Below the pieces are notes generated by a model. It worked only from the letters and a program-made list of their open reading frames with translations. It did no database searches and was not told the DNA's origin. A program made the translations under genes and the position numbers. A stretch of 58,349 nucleotides of DNA. Source: UBA4417 sp031550085 (GTDB lineage: Bacteria; Bacteroidota; Bacteroidia; Bacteroidales; UBA4417). The stretch covers positions 1 through 58,349 of the forward strand of contig JAVBOY010000027.1 in assembly GCA_031550085.1 (NCBI GenBank), written 5' to 3'. Positions 41,753 to 50,516 of this stretch are shown in pieces. Every line of letters begins with the position of its first letter. The stretch's first letter is position 1.

Positions 41753-42397
41753 ATGGAAATCATTCTTGACCGGATCAGCCATCGCTACAACAGCGACTGG
41801 ATATTCAGGGATGTTTCATGCGAAATAAAATCCGGCGGGGCTTGGGCGATTCTGGGCGCCAACGGCACCGGAAAGTCTACGTTATTGCAAATTATTTCGG
41901 GGTACTTACTCCCGGCAAAGGGAAAAATCGGCTTCTCGGAGGCCGGGAAACCGGTTCCTTCACCATCCGTTTTCCGGAAACTGGCGATTTGTGCGCCTTA
42001 TCTCGAACTGATCGATGAATTTACCTTGGAAGAATCGGTAAAATTTCACCAGGCATTCAAACCGTTTGTCAACGGAATTACCACAGAAGAATTCATTCAC
42101 CTCACCTCCCTTGAAAAAAACAGAAGCAAGCCCCTGAAAAACTTTTCGAGCGGAATGAAGCAACGGGTCAAGCTGGCATTGGCTGTGTTAACGGATGTGC
42201 CTTTGGTTTTGCTCGATGAACCGACGGTGAATTTGGATGCAAAAGGAATTGAGTGGTACCGGCAACTTGTCGAAACTTACCGGAACAAGCGTACGTTTGT
42301 TGTCAGCTCCAATTCGCAAGCCTGCGACTATGCATTTTGTGAACAACAGCTATGCATTGAAAACTTCAAAAATCTCAATAAACCAACTGATTTTTAA
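41753..42397 (+). CDS. ABC transporter ATP-binding protein
   Basis: The 214-residue ATPase carries Walker A GANGTGKST near residue 38, signature FSSGMKQR near 130 and Walker B LVLLDEPTVNLD near 150. It is shorter than typical importer ATPases and resembles small export-type subunits. No permease gene is next to it, so its partner is unknown. It is the last gene of the lipid A operon by spacing (4 bases after lpxA), which hints at a role in lipid or envelope transport. Its 3' end overlaps the convergent sulfatase gene by 23 bases. Confidence 0.85.
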   Translation: MEIILDRISHRYNSDWIFRDVSCEIKSGGAWAILGANGTGKSTLLQIISGYLLPAKGKIGFSEAGKPVPSPSVFRKLAICAPYLELIDEFTLEESVKFHQAFKPFVNGITTEEFIHLTSLEKNRSKPLKNFSSGMKQRVKLALAVLTDVPLVLLDEPTVNLDAKGIEWYRQLVETYRNKRTFVVSSNSQACDYAFCEQQLCIENFKNLNKPTDF

Positions 42398-44318
42398 TCA
42401 TCCGGTTGTTGTATTGCTGGAGATACGCTTTCAGGAAGGTTTCCATTTCCTCCGCCCGCTTGCGATCTTTATTCAACAAATTATCTTTCAATAGCCGATC
42501 GTTCCCCAGATCGTAAAGTTTGGTGGCGTGTGCTCCGTCGAATTCTAAAAAATACCGGTCTTTGACCAATCCGTATCCTTTGTTGGAATAATGAACCGAA
42601 AAATGCACCGCTGTGGTATCCAGCAAATTGGTCCCAAAGCTGACAAATGGTTTGTCGTACCCCAAATACGACAATACCGTGGGTACGATATCGGCTTGCT
42701 GAGCCGTCAACGGAGAAATACCTGTTAAATTCTTATCAGGGAAAAGAAAAAGCAACGGAACGGCATACTGTCCCACCGGATTTTTGTAATAGCCGGCAAA
42801 ACCTTCGGAAGTATGGTCGGCCGTGATGACGAAAACGGTATTCTCATACCAGGGCATGTTGCGAACCGTTTCAAAGAACTTCCCCAGCGAATAATCGGCA
42901 TACATAATACTTTCCTGAATTTGCAAGGAGCCTTTGCGAAAGCTCCCTTCGTATTTTTTCGGTACAAAATACGGATGGTGCGACGACAACGTAAATACGG
43001 AAGCGGCAAAGGGCTTGGGCATCGAATTTAATTGTTGCGCCGTAAATTGTAAAAACTCTTCGTCGCGGATTCCCCAAACACCGTCAAAATCGGCTTCGTT
43101 GCGGTACTCGGTGCGCCCGACATAGCGGTCGAATCCGGTTGCTCGGGTAAAATTATCAAACATCATCGTCCCGTTCGTGCCTCCGTGGAAAAATGCGGAA
43201 GTATAGCCTTTTGCTTTCAACAAATTAGCAAGGCTCGGGAAGGTATTTCCCGAATAGGGCGATAACAACACCGGTTCGTCCAACAAAGAAGGAATTCCCG
43301 TTAAAATAGCTGGAACACCTTGTATGGATGTTTTCCCGTTTGCATAGGCATCAAAATACAAACCGGTTTGAATCAGCGAATCCAAGACCGGCGTAAATCC
43401 TTTGTATCCGTCCGGATAAATCTCTTTATTCAAAAAACCGCTATGCTCGCGCGAAAAACTTTCCAGAATAATGACCAACACATTGCAAGGTTTAAAATCC
43501 GCCGGTTTGGGTACAAATAACGGCCGGTACACCGCATTCAAAGCTTCTTCCGATTCGAAAAAATTCAGGGGTTGCAATCCTTTGTCCTGCAAGGTGGTAT
43601 AAATCGAGAACGGCGTATTCAGCACCAAAGGCATGTTCCGGGCCGCTGCGTAATTCCCGGCCGTGATAATCCCGACCGGCCGGCGCTGAACCCCGCCGCG
43701 CACACCGGTCAATGCCAACGCAACCGTTGCAGCAAAAAGCACGGAATTTACCAGATAATAACCCAACAGCGGCTTTTGAGGGATTTTCGTTTGAATTCTT
43801 TTGTTAAACCGGTTGGATATCCAGACCAGGGCAACCACAAAAAGAACCCACAAGAGAGCCACATACCAGAAATCGCGTAAAAATTGAGGCAACAATTTTC
43901 CCAGATCATCCCCCAGCCCTTGTCCCATGTACTTGAAAATTTCCGCCGTAGTGCGTTTCAAGGTAAAACGGAAATAAATGGTATCCGCGAAATTTGCCAA
44001 CATTCCGATCGAAGTGGGAATGTAAAAAAACAAATCGGCTATCCGGCGGTAAGTCCGGCGAGTACGAAAAGGAAACGGAAGGGCATTTAAGAAAATAAAT
44101 ACGCTGTTCAGCACAATAAGGGTGGCGCAATCGAACCGCAGTCCACCGCCCATGATTTTCAGGAATTCAACGGCAGAAATTCCGGTAAAATAATGGGTAT
44201 TCAGCGCATAGAATAAAACACGCGATAACGCAAACAACAGCAAAGCCAGGCCGTACTTCCAAAGGGCGACCGTAAGCGGATGATAAAATTTCCCGTGTTT
44301 CTGCTGCTTCAACGACAT
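42375..44318 (-). CDS. LTA-synthase-family membrane sulfatase (phosphoglycerol-transferase-like)
   Basis: The 647-residue protein has five membrane helices in the first 220 residues (for example LALLLFALSRVLFYAL and YVALLWVLFVVALVWI) followed by an alkaline-phosphatase-like sulfatase domain. VIILESFSREHSG near residue 285 is the metal site with the nucleophile region and FVITADHTSEG near 510 carries the second metal ligands. In Bacteroidota this family is thought to transfer phosphoglycerol or phosphoethanolamine to envelope glycans or lipids; the substrate here is unknown. It faces the lipid A operon and overlaps the end of the ABC ATPase gene. Confidence 0.87.
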   Translation of the reverse strand: MSLKQQKHGKFYHPLTVALWKYGLALLLFALSRVLFYALNTHYFTGISAVEFLKIMGGGLRFDCATLIVLNSVFIFLNALPFPFRTRRTYRRIADLFFYIPTSIGMLANFADTIYFRFTLKRTTAEIFKYMGQGLGDDLGKLLPQFLRDFWYVALLWVLFVVALVWISNRFNKRIQTKIPQKPLLGYYLVNSVLFAATVALALTGVRGGVQRRPVGIITAGNYAAARNMPLVLNTPFSIYTTLQDKGLQPLNFFESEEALNAVYRPLFVPKPADFKPCNVLVIILESFSREHSGFLNKEIYPDGYKGFTPVLDSLIQTGLYFDAYANGKTSIQGVPAILTGIPSLLDEPVLLSPYSGNTFPSLANLLKAKGYTSAFFHGGTNGTMMFDNFTRATGFDRYVGRTEYRNEADFDGVWGIRDEEFLQFTAQQLNSMPKPFAASVFTLSSHHPYFVPKKYEGSFRKGSLQIQESIMYADYSLGKFFETVRNMPWYENTVFVITADHTSEGFAGYYKNPVGQYAVPLLFLFPDKNLTGISPLTAQQADIVPTVLSYLGYDKPFVSFGTNLLDTTAVHFSVHYSNKGYGLVKDRYFLEFDGAHATKLYDLGNDRLLKDNLLNKDRKRAEEMETFLKAYLQQYNNRMIKNQLVY

Positions 44319-44378
44319 GCGGATGCTTTAAAAACACAAAAGTAATCGGGAGAAAGCAATCAGCAAAGCAAAAACAAA

Positions 44379-44405
44379 AAAACTGCCCGAAAATCGAGCA
44401 GTTTT
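44379..44405 (-). terminator. Hairpin terminator after the SRPBCC gene
   Basis: AAAACTGC (44379-44386) pairs with GCAGTTTT (44398-44405), with an 11-base loop. It lies 28 bases after the SRPBCC stop and 60 bases before the next minus-strand gene. It would end the pyrE-SRPBCC transcript before the sulfatase gene. Confidence 0.5.
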
Positions 44406-44433
44406 AAAAATAAATAAGAAACAGTAATTCAAT

Positions 44434-44844
44434 CTAATCCGATTCCAGATGCTTTTTCAATTGGTTGACCAGAATATTTACAAAATTGGTCAGCGGCGTT
44501 GTCACCATCATGGCCATCATGGCATTCAGTTCCGCATTAAAAACAAGCTGGGCTTGGGTTTGCGTATCTCCGGCAGGTTCCATCAGGCAAACAAGCGTAT
44601 AAGCAAACGGCGTTTTTCCATCGTTGGCAATCACCACTTTGGACGGTTCCACGCGCTCCGTAATTTTCATGGAAAGGGAAGTCAACCCTTTGATTTCAAA
44701 AGAACAAGTATCGGCCGTAGCTTGATAATTAATGACCTGTTCGGGCATGAGGTGGCCGAAATTGGTAAAATCGGCTAAAAAATGGAAAACGTCTTCCGCT
44801 TTTCGCTCAATGGTTACTTTCTCGCTGGAAATGGTCTTGCTCAT
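44434..44844 (-). CDS. SRPBCC-family (START-like) protein
   Basis: The 136-residue protein has the helix-grip fold pattern of polyketide-cyclase-like proteins: an N-terminal strand VTIERKAEDVFHFLADFTNF, then MPEQVINYQATADTCSFEIKG, and a long C-terminal helix AMMAMMVTTPLTNFVNILVNQLKKHL. It probably binds a small hydrophobic ligand. Its start overlaps the stop of pyrE by 4 bases. The partnership with pyrE is a common Bacteroidota arrangement, but no direct functional link is known to me. Confidence 0.8.
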   Translation of the reverse strand: MSKTISSEKVTIERKAEDVFHFLADFTNFGHLMPEQVINYQATADTCSFEIKGLTSLSMKITERVEPSKVVIANDGKTPFAYTLVCLMEPAGDTQTQAQLVFNAELNAMMAMMVTTPLTNFVNILVNQLKKHLESD

Positions 44845-45497
44845 TTCGCGGCTCCTCCATTCCAGGCTTCCGGATTTTGCTTCCAGCGTGCCAGTGATTC
44901 CAAATCCGAGTCGCGAATGTAATCCTTCTCCAAGGCTTTTTTTACCAGAAAATCGTAGTTGGTCAGGGTGGTTAGCATGCAGTTGCCCGATTTAAACGCA
45001 GCCTCTGCTGCCGGCAAGCCATACGTAAAAATAGCCAACATTCCTTTGACATTCGCCCCTGCTTCGCGCAAAGCTTTTACAGCCGCCAAACTGCTTTTTC
45101 CCGTCGAAACCAAATCCTCAATCACCACCACACTTTGCCCCTGCTCGATAACTCCTTCGATCTGATTCTCCAGTCCGTGGCTTTTCTTTTCCGAACGAAC
45201 ATAAACAAACGGCACGCCCAATTCCTGTGCAACCAGTACGCCGATGGCAATGGCTCCGGTCGCCACGCCTGCCACCACATCGACATTTCCATAAATTTCG
45301 TTAATCAGTTTAACAAACTCCTGGCGAATGTAGTTACGCACACTCGGATAGGAAAGCGTTTTGCGGTTATCGCAATAAATCGGAGATTTTATGCCGCTCG
45401 CCCAGGTAAACGGATTATTATTGTCTAATTTTATTGCTTTAATTTGCAACAAAAATTCGGCGGTTTTTAAAGCCGTATCTTCAAAAATGGATTCCAT
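44841..45497 (-). CDS. pyrE: PyrE, orotate phosphoribosyltransferase
   Basis: The 218-residue enzyme converts orotate and PRPP to orotidine monophosphate in pyrimidine synthesis. VVVIEDLVSTGKSSL near residue 130 is the PRPP-binding loop; RSEKKSHGLENQIEG supplies the flexible catalytic loop with Lys and His. Length is right. The start ATG shares the palindrome CCATGG with the divergent Nudix gene start (pyrE reads ATG at 45497-45495). A -7 box TACCTTTG at 45509-45502 would place the transcript start at or near the ATG, so the mRNA may be leaderless. Confidence 0.94.
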   Translation of the reverse strand: MESIFEDTALKTAEFLLQIKAIKLDNNNPFTWASGIKSPIYCDNRKTLSYPSVRNYIRQEFVKLINEIYGNVDVVAGVATGAIAIGVLVAQELGVPFVYVRSEKKSHGLENQIEGVIEQGQSVVVIEDLVSTGKSSLAAVKALREAGANVKGMLAIFTYGLPAAEAAFKSGNCMLTTLTNYDFLVKKALEKDYIRDSDLESLARWKQNPEAWNGGAAK

Positions 45498-46143
45498 GGC
45501 GCAAAGGTATAAAGTTTTTTTTAATCAAAAATCGGTTACAATCGTTGATTTTATTAACAATGCTGATAACCAACAATTTAATCATGTAGTTTTATTTCAA
45601 GATATATCCTCGCTTCCAAATGAAATCATGCAACTAATTGCGGATCAAAGCCTAAATGATCTAACCATTTTGGCCGGGGATCAATTTGCCGAAGTAAAGT
45701 CACAACTGGAGGTACTTTTTAAGCCCATAAAGGCGGCCGGAGGTATTGTAAGAAATACAAACGGAGAGATTCTTTTTATTTTCCGCCACGGCCTGTGGGA
45801 TTTGCCCAAAGGCAAACTGGATGGAGCGGAAACGCCCGAGCAGGCAGCCCTCCGGGAAGTAGAAGAGGAAACCGGCCTCACAGATTTACGCATCCTGCAA
45901 AAACTGCCTTCCACCTTTCATGTTTATACGACGGAACGGAAAGGGAAAACCTATTTGAAAGAAACCTTCTGGTACGAAATGGCTTACCATGGATCCGAAA
46001 CCCCGGTCCCCCAACTGGAAGAATCCATCACCGAAGTACGCTGGTTTCGCGAAACGGACCTTACCTCCATTCGAAACGCTACGTTCGCCTCGATTCGTGA
46101 ATTGATGATTCATTATTTAAACGGAGAATCATTCTCGGGATAG
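45496..46143 (+). CDS. Nudix hydrolase
   Basis: The 215-residue protein has an N-terminal domain of about 70 residues (YKVFFNQKSVTIVDF, a Bacteroidota-specific part) and a Nudix domain with GKLDGAETPEQAALREVEEETGL as the signature (about residues 114-136: GX5EX7REUXEEXGU). It hydrolyses a nucleoside diphosphate linked to another group; the substrate is not apparent. The ATG at 45496 lies in the same CCATGG as the pyrE start. An ATG at 45487 is also in frame but lies inside pyrE. The start regions of both genes overlap by 2 bases. Confidence 0.85.
   Translation: MAQRYKVFFNQKSVTIVDFINNADNQQFNHVVLFQDISSLPNEIMQLIADQSLNDLTILAGDQFAEVKSQLEVLFKPIKAAGGIVRNTNGEILFIFRHGLWDLPKGKLDGAETPEQAALREVEEETGLTDLRILQKLPSTFHVYTTERKGKTYLKETFWYEMAYHGSETPVPQLEESITEVRWFRETDLTSIRNATFASIRELMIHYLNGESFSG
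45502..45509 (-). promoter_or_regulatory. -7 box of pyrE, inside the Nudix coding region
   Basis: TACCTTTG on the minus strand matches TAnnTTTG, only about 5 bases before the pyrE ATG. A TTG stands 16 bases further upstream (45528-45526). Transcription would begin very near the ATG, and the promoter lies in codons 3-5 of the Nudix gene. Confidence 0.5.
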
Positions 46144-46387
46144 TTTGCAAATTTCAGACAACGGGGTGTAAGCCTTGTGCTTGCTATCCACGGCTTCGCC
46201 TATTGCAAAGCCATTACTGAGATTTAAATACCCGTTCGGCATTTACTTTGCAAATAGGTTATCCCTGTTTTCATACGAAACACACAAATTTTCTTATTGC
46301 AAGCAAAGCCTGATTTTTTGATAGCTCGACGGCAGAACTTATCATTTTTATTACAACTTACAGCGCAACGATTCCGGATGAAACGTT

Positions 46388-46395
46388 TACTTTTG
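46388..46395 (+). promoter_or_regulatory. -7 box of coaD
   Basis: TACTTTTG matches TAnnTTTG; it lies 14 bases before the coaD ATG at 46410. The leader would be short. The 266 bases before it (46144-46409) hold no other recognisable feature. Confidence 0.45.
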
Positions 46396-46409
46396 TGAAA
46401 AATAAAAAA

Positions 46410-46865
46410 ATGAAAATTGCCGTATTTCCCGGTTCTTTCGATCCGGTTACCTTGGGCCACGAAAGCATTATCCGGCGTGCCGTACCGCTGTTTGACCATA
46501 TCATTATCGCCATCGGCGTCAATGCCGACAAAACAAGTTACTTTCCTTTGGAAAAACGGTTGCAATGGCTCAAGGATGTTTTTGCCGATTGCCCGACCGT
46601 AAGCGTCGAAAGTTATCATGGCTTGACCGTCGATTTTTGCCGCGAACGGAATGCGCGTTACATCATCCGTGGATTGCGCACGTCGGCCGATTTCGAGTTT
46701 GAGCGCAGCGTAGGACAGGTGAACCACAAGCTGGATCATCAAATCGATACGGTGTTTTTGCTGGCGCTTCCGGAACATGTGATGGTGACTTCGTCTATCG
46801 TCCGCGAAGTACATAAATTCGGCGGCGATGTCAAGGGTTTTATTCCTAAAAAAATCGTGCTCTGA
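46410..46865 (+). CDS. coaD: CoaD, phosphopantetheine adenylyltransferase
   Basis: The 151-residue enzyme makes dephospho-CoA from phosphopantetheine and ATP. The nucleotidyltransferase motif is FPGSFDPVTLGHES, and RGLRTSADFEFE near residue 88 and the C-terminal VTSSIVREVHKFGG (the ISSS-like block) complete the active site. The ATG at 46410 is preferred over a GTG at 46395, because the family begins MKIAVFPGSF. Length fits. CoA supply is relevant for the ACP-dependent pathways in this region, but no gene linkage is implied. Confidence 0.96.
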   Translation: MKIAVFPGSFDPVTLGHESIIRRAVPLFDHIIIAIGVNADKTSYFPLEKRLQWLKDVFADCPTVSVESYHGLTVDFCRERNARYIIRGLRTSADFEFERSVGQVNHKLDHQIDTVFLLALPEHVMVTSSIVREVHKFGGDVKGFIPKKIVL

Positions 46866-46974
46866 TTTTTTTGTCGAACAAGAGCGTAAGCTGTTGTATT
46901 TGAAAGCAAAAAGTAATTGCACTTTTGCATTTTCTTAACTTGCCACTTCGCTTTTTACTTCCATTTCTTTATGC

Positions 46975-46982
46975 TACCTTTG
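46975..46982 (+). promoter_or_regulatory. -7 box of glyA
   Basis: TACCTTTG matches TAnnTTTG and lies 62 bases before the glyA ATG at 47045. No -33 TTTG at normal spacing is seen. Confidence 0.45.
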
Positions 46983-47044
46983 CATCAGTTTTTTGATTCG
47001 CAATTATTTATATTTATTACCATAAAAACAATTTTTAAATACTC

Positions 47045-48325
47045 ATGAAAAGAGACACTGCCATTTTTGATCTGATAAAAGCAGAAAAAGAGCGCCAAAT
47101 GCATGGCATCGAGCTGATCGCATCCGAAAATTTTGTCAGCGACCAAGTGATGGAAGCCATGGGCTCGGTGATGACCAATAAATATGCCGAAGGTTATCCC
47201 GGCAAGCGGTATTACGGCGGTTGCCAAGTAGTTGACCAATCGGAACAACTGGCAATCGACCGCGCCAAACAACTTTTCGGCGCCGAATGGGCCAACGTAC
47301 AACCGCACTCCGGCGCCCAAGCCAATATGGCGGTTTTGATGACCGTGCTGAAACCCGGCGACACGTTTATGGGTTTGGATTTGGCACACGGCGGCCACCT
47401 TTCGCACGGGTCGCCCGTAAATTCATCGGGCATTCTTTACAAACCGGTGGCTTATGGCGTAGAAGAAGAAACGGGACTGATCAACTACGACAAAATGGAA
47501 GAAGTCGCTTTGCGCGAAAAACCCAAGTTGATTATTGCCGGAGCATCGGCTTACAGCCGCGATTGGGATTTCAAACGCATGCGTCAAATTGCCGATAAAA
47601 TCGGCGCTATCTTGATGGCCGATATCGCGCATCCTGCCGGCTTGATTGCCCGCGGCTTGTTGAACGACCCGGTTCCTCATTGCCATATCGTTACCACCAC
47701 CACGCACAAAACTCTTCGTGGCCCGCGCGGCGGTTTGATTTTGATGGGAAAAGATTTTGAAAATCCCTGGGGTTTGACAACGCCCAAAGGCGAAATCAAG
47801 ATGATGTCGGCCTTGTTGGATTCGGCAGTATTCCCCGGCGTTCAAGGCGGTCCGCTGGAACACGTGATTGCTTCCAAAGCGGTTGCTTTCGGCGAATGCT
47901 TGAGCGACGAATACATGGAATATGTCATTCAAGTCAAGAAAAATGCTGCCGTTATGGCTTCGGCTTTTGTAAAGAAAGGGTATAAAATTATTTCCGGCGG
48001 AACCGACAACCACTTAATGTTGATCGATTTACGCTCGAAATTTCCCGAAATCAGCGGCAAACTGGTTGAAAACACCTTGGTGAAAGCCGACATTACCATC
48101 AACAAAAACATGGTTCCCTTCGACAGCCGCACCCCGTTTACCACTTCGGGTATCCGTGTGGGAACGGCAGCCGTTACCACCCGTGGTTTGAAAGAAGAGC
48201 ATATGGAACCCATTGTCAACTTGATCGACAAAGTGATTTCGAATATCGACAACGAAGCGGTCATTGCCGAAGTCCGCAAAGAGGTAAACCAATTGATGGG
48301 TAAATTTCCTTTGTTTGCTTATTAA
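47045..48325 (+). CDS. glyA: GlyA, serine hydroxymethyltransferase
   Basis: The 426-residue PLP enzyme exchanges serine and glycine with tetrahydrofolate. The family begins with the substrate-binding ELIASENFVS block near residue 22. YPGKRYYGG near residue 55 and SGAQANMAV near 95 follow, and VTTTTHKTLRGPRGG carries the PLP lysine (Lys222). Length is normal. It has its own promoter and a strong terminator, and stands as a single-gene unit. Confidence 0.97.
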   Translation: MKRDTAIFDLIKAEKERQMHGIELIASENFVSDQVMEAMGSVMTNKYAEGYPGKRYYGGCQVVDQSEQLAIDRAKQLFGAEWANVQPHSGAQANMAVLMTVLKPGDTFMGLDLAHGGHLSHGSPVNSSGILYKPVAYGVEEETGLINYDKMEEVALREKPKLIIAGASAYSRDWDFKRMRQIADKIGAILMADIAHPAGLIARGLLNDPVPHCHIVTTTTHKTLRGPRGGLILMGKDFENPWGLTTPKGEIKMMSALLDSAVFPGVQGGPLEHVIASKAVAFGECLSDEYMEYVIQVKKNAAVMASAFVKKGYKIISGGTDNHLMLIDLRSKFPEISGKLVENTLVKADITINKNMVPFDSRTPFTTSGIRVGTAAVTTRGLKEEHMEPIVNLIDKVISNIDNEAVIAEVRKEVNQLMGKFPLFAY

Positions 48326-48344
48326 AAAAACTAACTTTTACAGT

Positions 48345-48379
48345 AAAAAAAGCCTTGACGTTAAGTACAAGGCTTTTTT
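48345..48379 (+). terminator. Intrinsic terminator of glyA
   Basis: AAAAAAAGCCTTG (48345-48357) pairs with CAAGGCTTTTTT (48368-48379) to give a 12-bp stem with a 10-base loop, ending in a T run. It lies 20 bases after the glyA stop. Confidence 0.8.
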
Positions 48380-48459
48380 GTTGAGGTTGAACCAAGATAT
48401 TTTGAAAGTAAATTACAAAAAAAAGATTAAGAGGAAACAAAAAAATATTTTTTTTCGTT

Positions 48460-48467
48460 TATTTTTG
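48460..48467 (+). promoter_or_regulatory. -7 box of the RloA-like gene
   Basis: TATTTTTG matches TAnnTTTG, 28 bases before the ATG at 48496. The AT-rich sequence around it is typical of Bacteroidota promoters. Confidence 0.45.
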
Positions 48468-48495
48468 CAATAAAATTACAAATTTCAATAGAAAG

Positions 48496-49809
48496 ATGAT
48501 TATAAATTTCAGTATCCAGAATTTCGGCTCTATTAAAGACAAACAAGTTTTGTCGTTTGAGGCTGATAAGTCGAAGCATTTAGCTGATTATTATGTAATT
48601 ACCCCTATTAAAGGCCTTCGTCTATTAAAATTGGGATTAATTTATGGTGCCAATGCCTCCGGAAAAACTACCATTTTAAGAGGATTGGAATTTTTAAGGG
48701 ACTTGGTTTTATATCCGGAAACTAAGAAAACAGAGCTTTTGGAATTTGAACCTTTTTTGTTTGATTCTAAAACACCCAAACAAAACACCATCCTTTCTAT
48801 TGATTTTATTCAAAATAATGTTCGCTATTTTTACATGGTAGAACTAAACAAAAAGGCTATCGTAAAAGAGAAATTACAATTCAAGAATCCCAACAAAGCA
48901 ACTGTTTTCGAGCGCAAAACAAATCTTGAAAACCAAGTTTCCGAAATTGAATTTGGAAACAAAATCAAAATCGACAAGGTATTTGAAAAAGCATTGGAAG
49001 CCAATACCCTATGGAACAATACGGTATTGGGTGGCTTTTTAAAAACCAATATCGAATCCAAAGAATTAAAAGACGTTACAGAATGGTTTTCAACTTACTT
49101 GTATCCAATGGTTTTTACAAAAACAGATCTCAAACTTTTTGTAACATCCCGAATTGATAGATCAGAAATCAAAAAAGAAACTGTTCTCCAAATACTAAAA
49201 AAAGCTGATTTCAATATTTCTGACCTAATTGTTGAAAAAGAGGAGCAGGAATTCTTCCCATCCGAATTCATCAAAGTTATTGAAGGAGAAATGCTAAAAT
49301 CTGTTGAAAAAGTGTCAGGAATAACAGTTAAAGGAAAAAGAACAACCCTAAAATTAGGATTTGAGCACGGCATAAAAAACGATCAATATTTATTACCTTT
49401 TAAAGATGAATCGCAAGGGACACAACGTTATTACGGTCTTGCAGGCATATTGGATTTGCTAATTACTAAATCGTCTGCATTCCCAATTGATGAGTTGGAA
49501 GCTTCGTTGCATCCGGATTTGTTTGTTCATTTCTTATTGTCGTTTTTGGTAAATTCAAAAAAATCGCAAATTATCGCTACCACTCACAATCGGGAAATTC
49601 TTAACAACAAAGAACTATTCCGGAATGATGCCATTTGGATAACCGACAAATCGGAAAATTGTGCTACCGAGTTATATTCGCTTGCTGATTTCGACTCTTC
49701 GGTAATTCGCGATACCAGCAATATCTACAATGCATTTAAGATCGGCAAATTAGGCGGCGTTCCCAATTTGGGTGATTATTATATTGAATCCGACAATGAG
49801 GAAAAATAA
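48496..49809 (+). CDS. RloA-like AAA ATPase (AbiL-type defence ATPase)
   Basis: The 437-residue protein is an ABC/SMC-type AAA ATPase of the RloA/AbiLi family. It starts FSIQNFGSIKDKQVLSFEA, with Walker A GANASGKTTILRG near residue 50. Walker B DELEASLHP near 335 is followed by the His motif ATTHNREIL. Such ATPases sense phage and act with an RloB-type effector in abortive infection; this is inferred from the family. Codon use is more AT-rich than in neighbouring genes, suggesting horizontal acquisition. Its last codons overlap the start of the RloB-like gene by 14 bases. It sits between glyA and an alcohol dehydrogenase gene. Confidence 0.85.
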   Translation: MIINFSIQNFGSIKDKQVLSFEADKSKHLADYYVITPIKGLRLLKLGLIYGANASGKTTILRGLEFLRDLVLYPETKKTELLEFEPFLFDSKTPKQNTILSIDFIQNNVRYFYMVELNKKAIVKEKLQFKNPNKATVFERKTNLENQVSEIEFGNKIKIDKVFEKALEANTLWNNTVLGGFLKTNIESKELKDVTEWFSTYLYPMVFTKTDLKLFVTSRIDRSEIKKETVLQILKKADFNISDLIVEKEEQEFFPSEFIKVIEGEMLKSVEKVSGITVKGKRTTLKLGFEHGIKNDQYLLPFKDESQGTQRYYGLAGILDLLITKSSAFPIDELEASLHPDLFVHFLLSFLVNSKKSQIIATTHNREILNNKELFRNDAIWITDKSENCATELYSLADFDSSVIRDTSNIYNAFKIGKLGGVPNLGDYYIESDNEEK

Positions 49810-50435
49810 GCAACGCCAACCCAAAACCAAGGCTTCTGTCGCTTTTGTGGTTGAAGGCGAAAGTGAGTTCTGGTACCTCCAAAAGTTTAAAGAATATGAA
49901 AATTTGAGAAGTATCAACTTCAGCCCGGAACTACCACAAAAAAGAAAATTGCGAGGAGCAATACCAAACGGTATGTGAAAAATCATTGCACTTTGATCAT
50001 ATGTTTTGGATTGTCGATTTAGACACTCTTATTAAAGAAACCCGGGAAGCAAAAAAAGGCGGGCAAACTTCTTTGCAAAAACTTGAGCAGTATCGAAAGG
50101 ATCTGGAAGGGAAGGGGAATGTTACGGTTGTTGTCAACAATCCTTGCTTCGAATATTGGTTGTTGCTACACTTTGAACAAACTTCCAAATACTATCAAAG
50201 TTGTGCAACACTAACTAAGCAATTGAAAAAAAACCTTCGAAATTATGAGAAAACAGAAACGTTTTACAAAAAGCAAGGAAATGATATTTATTTACAATTA
50301 AAACCTTTTTTAACTACTGCTATTGCAAATGCAAAGAACTTGGGGAAATTCGATTTTAAAAATCCCACAGCAAAAGGAATGACACAAATGCATTTAATTT
50401 TTGAGATACTCGAAAAAACAGCAATTACAAGGTAG
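49796..50435 (+). pseudogene. RloB/AbiLii-like effector gene with a frameshift
   Basis: The first frame (49796-49978) reads RKNKQRQPKT and VAFVVEGESEFWYLQKF, where EGESE is the Toprim-like glutamate motif of RloB, then stops. The second frame reads EQYQTVCEKSLHFDHMFWIVDLD from 49956 and runs to 50435, with NNPCFEYWLLLHFE typical of the family. The two join if one extra G near 49955 is removed, giving about 213 residues, the normal RloB length. Either the gene is broken by an insertion or it needs +1 frameshifting at CGA-GGA. It is translationally coupled to the RloA-like gene. Confidence 0.8.
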
Positions 50436-50479
50436 CTAAGTTTTCCTAAAAAAGCATCCATCCCGCAACCATTTTCCAT

Positions 50480-50487
50480 TACTTTTG
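50480..50487 (+). promoter_or_regulatory. -7 box of the iron alcohol dehydrogenase gene
   Basis: TACTTTTG matches TAnnTTTG, 30 bases before the ATG at 50517. Confidence 0.45.
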
Positions 50488-50516
50488 TCTTATTGATACC
50501 TCAATTTTAATTTATT

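Noticed and set aside
46144..46409. Possible small gene between the Nudix and coaD genes
   Set aside because: No frame with a convincing start, length or domain; only the coaD promoter is supported.
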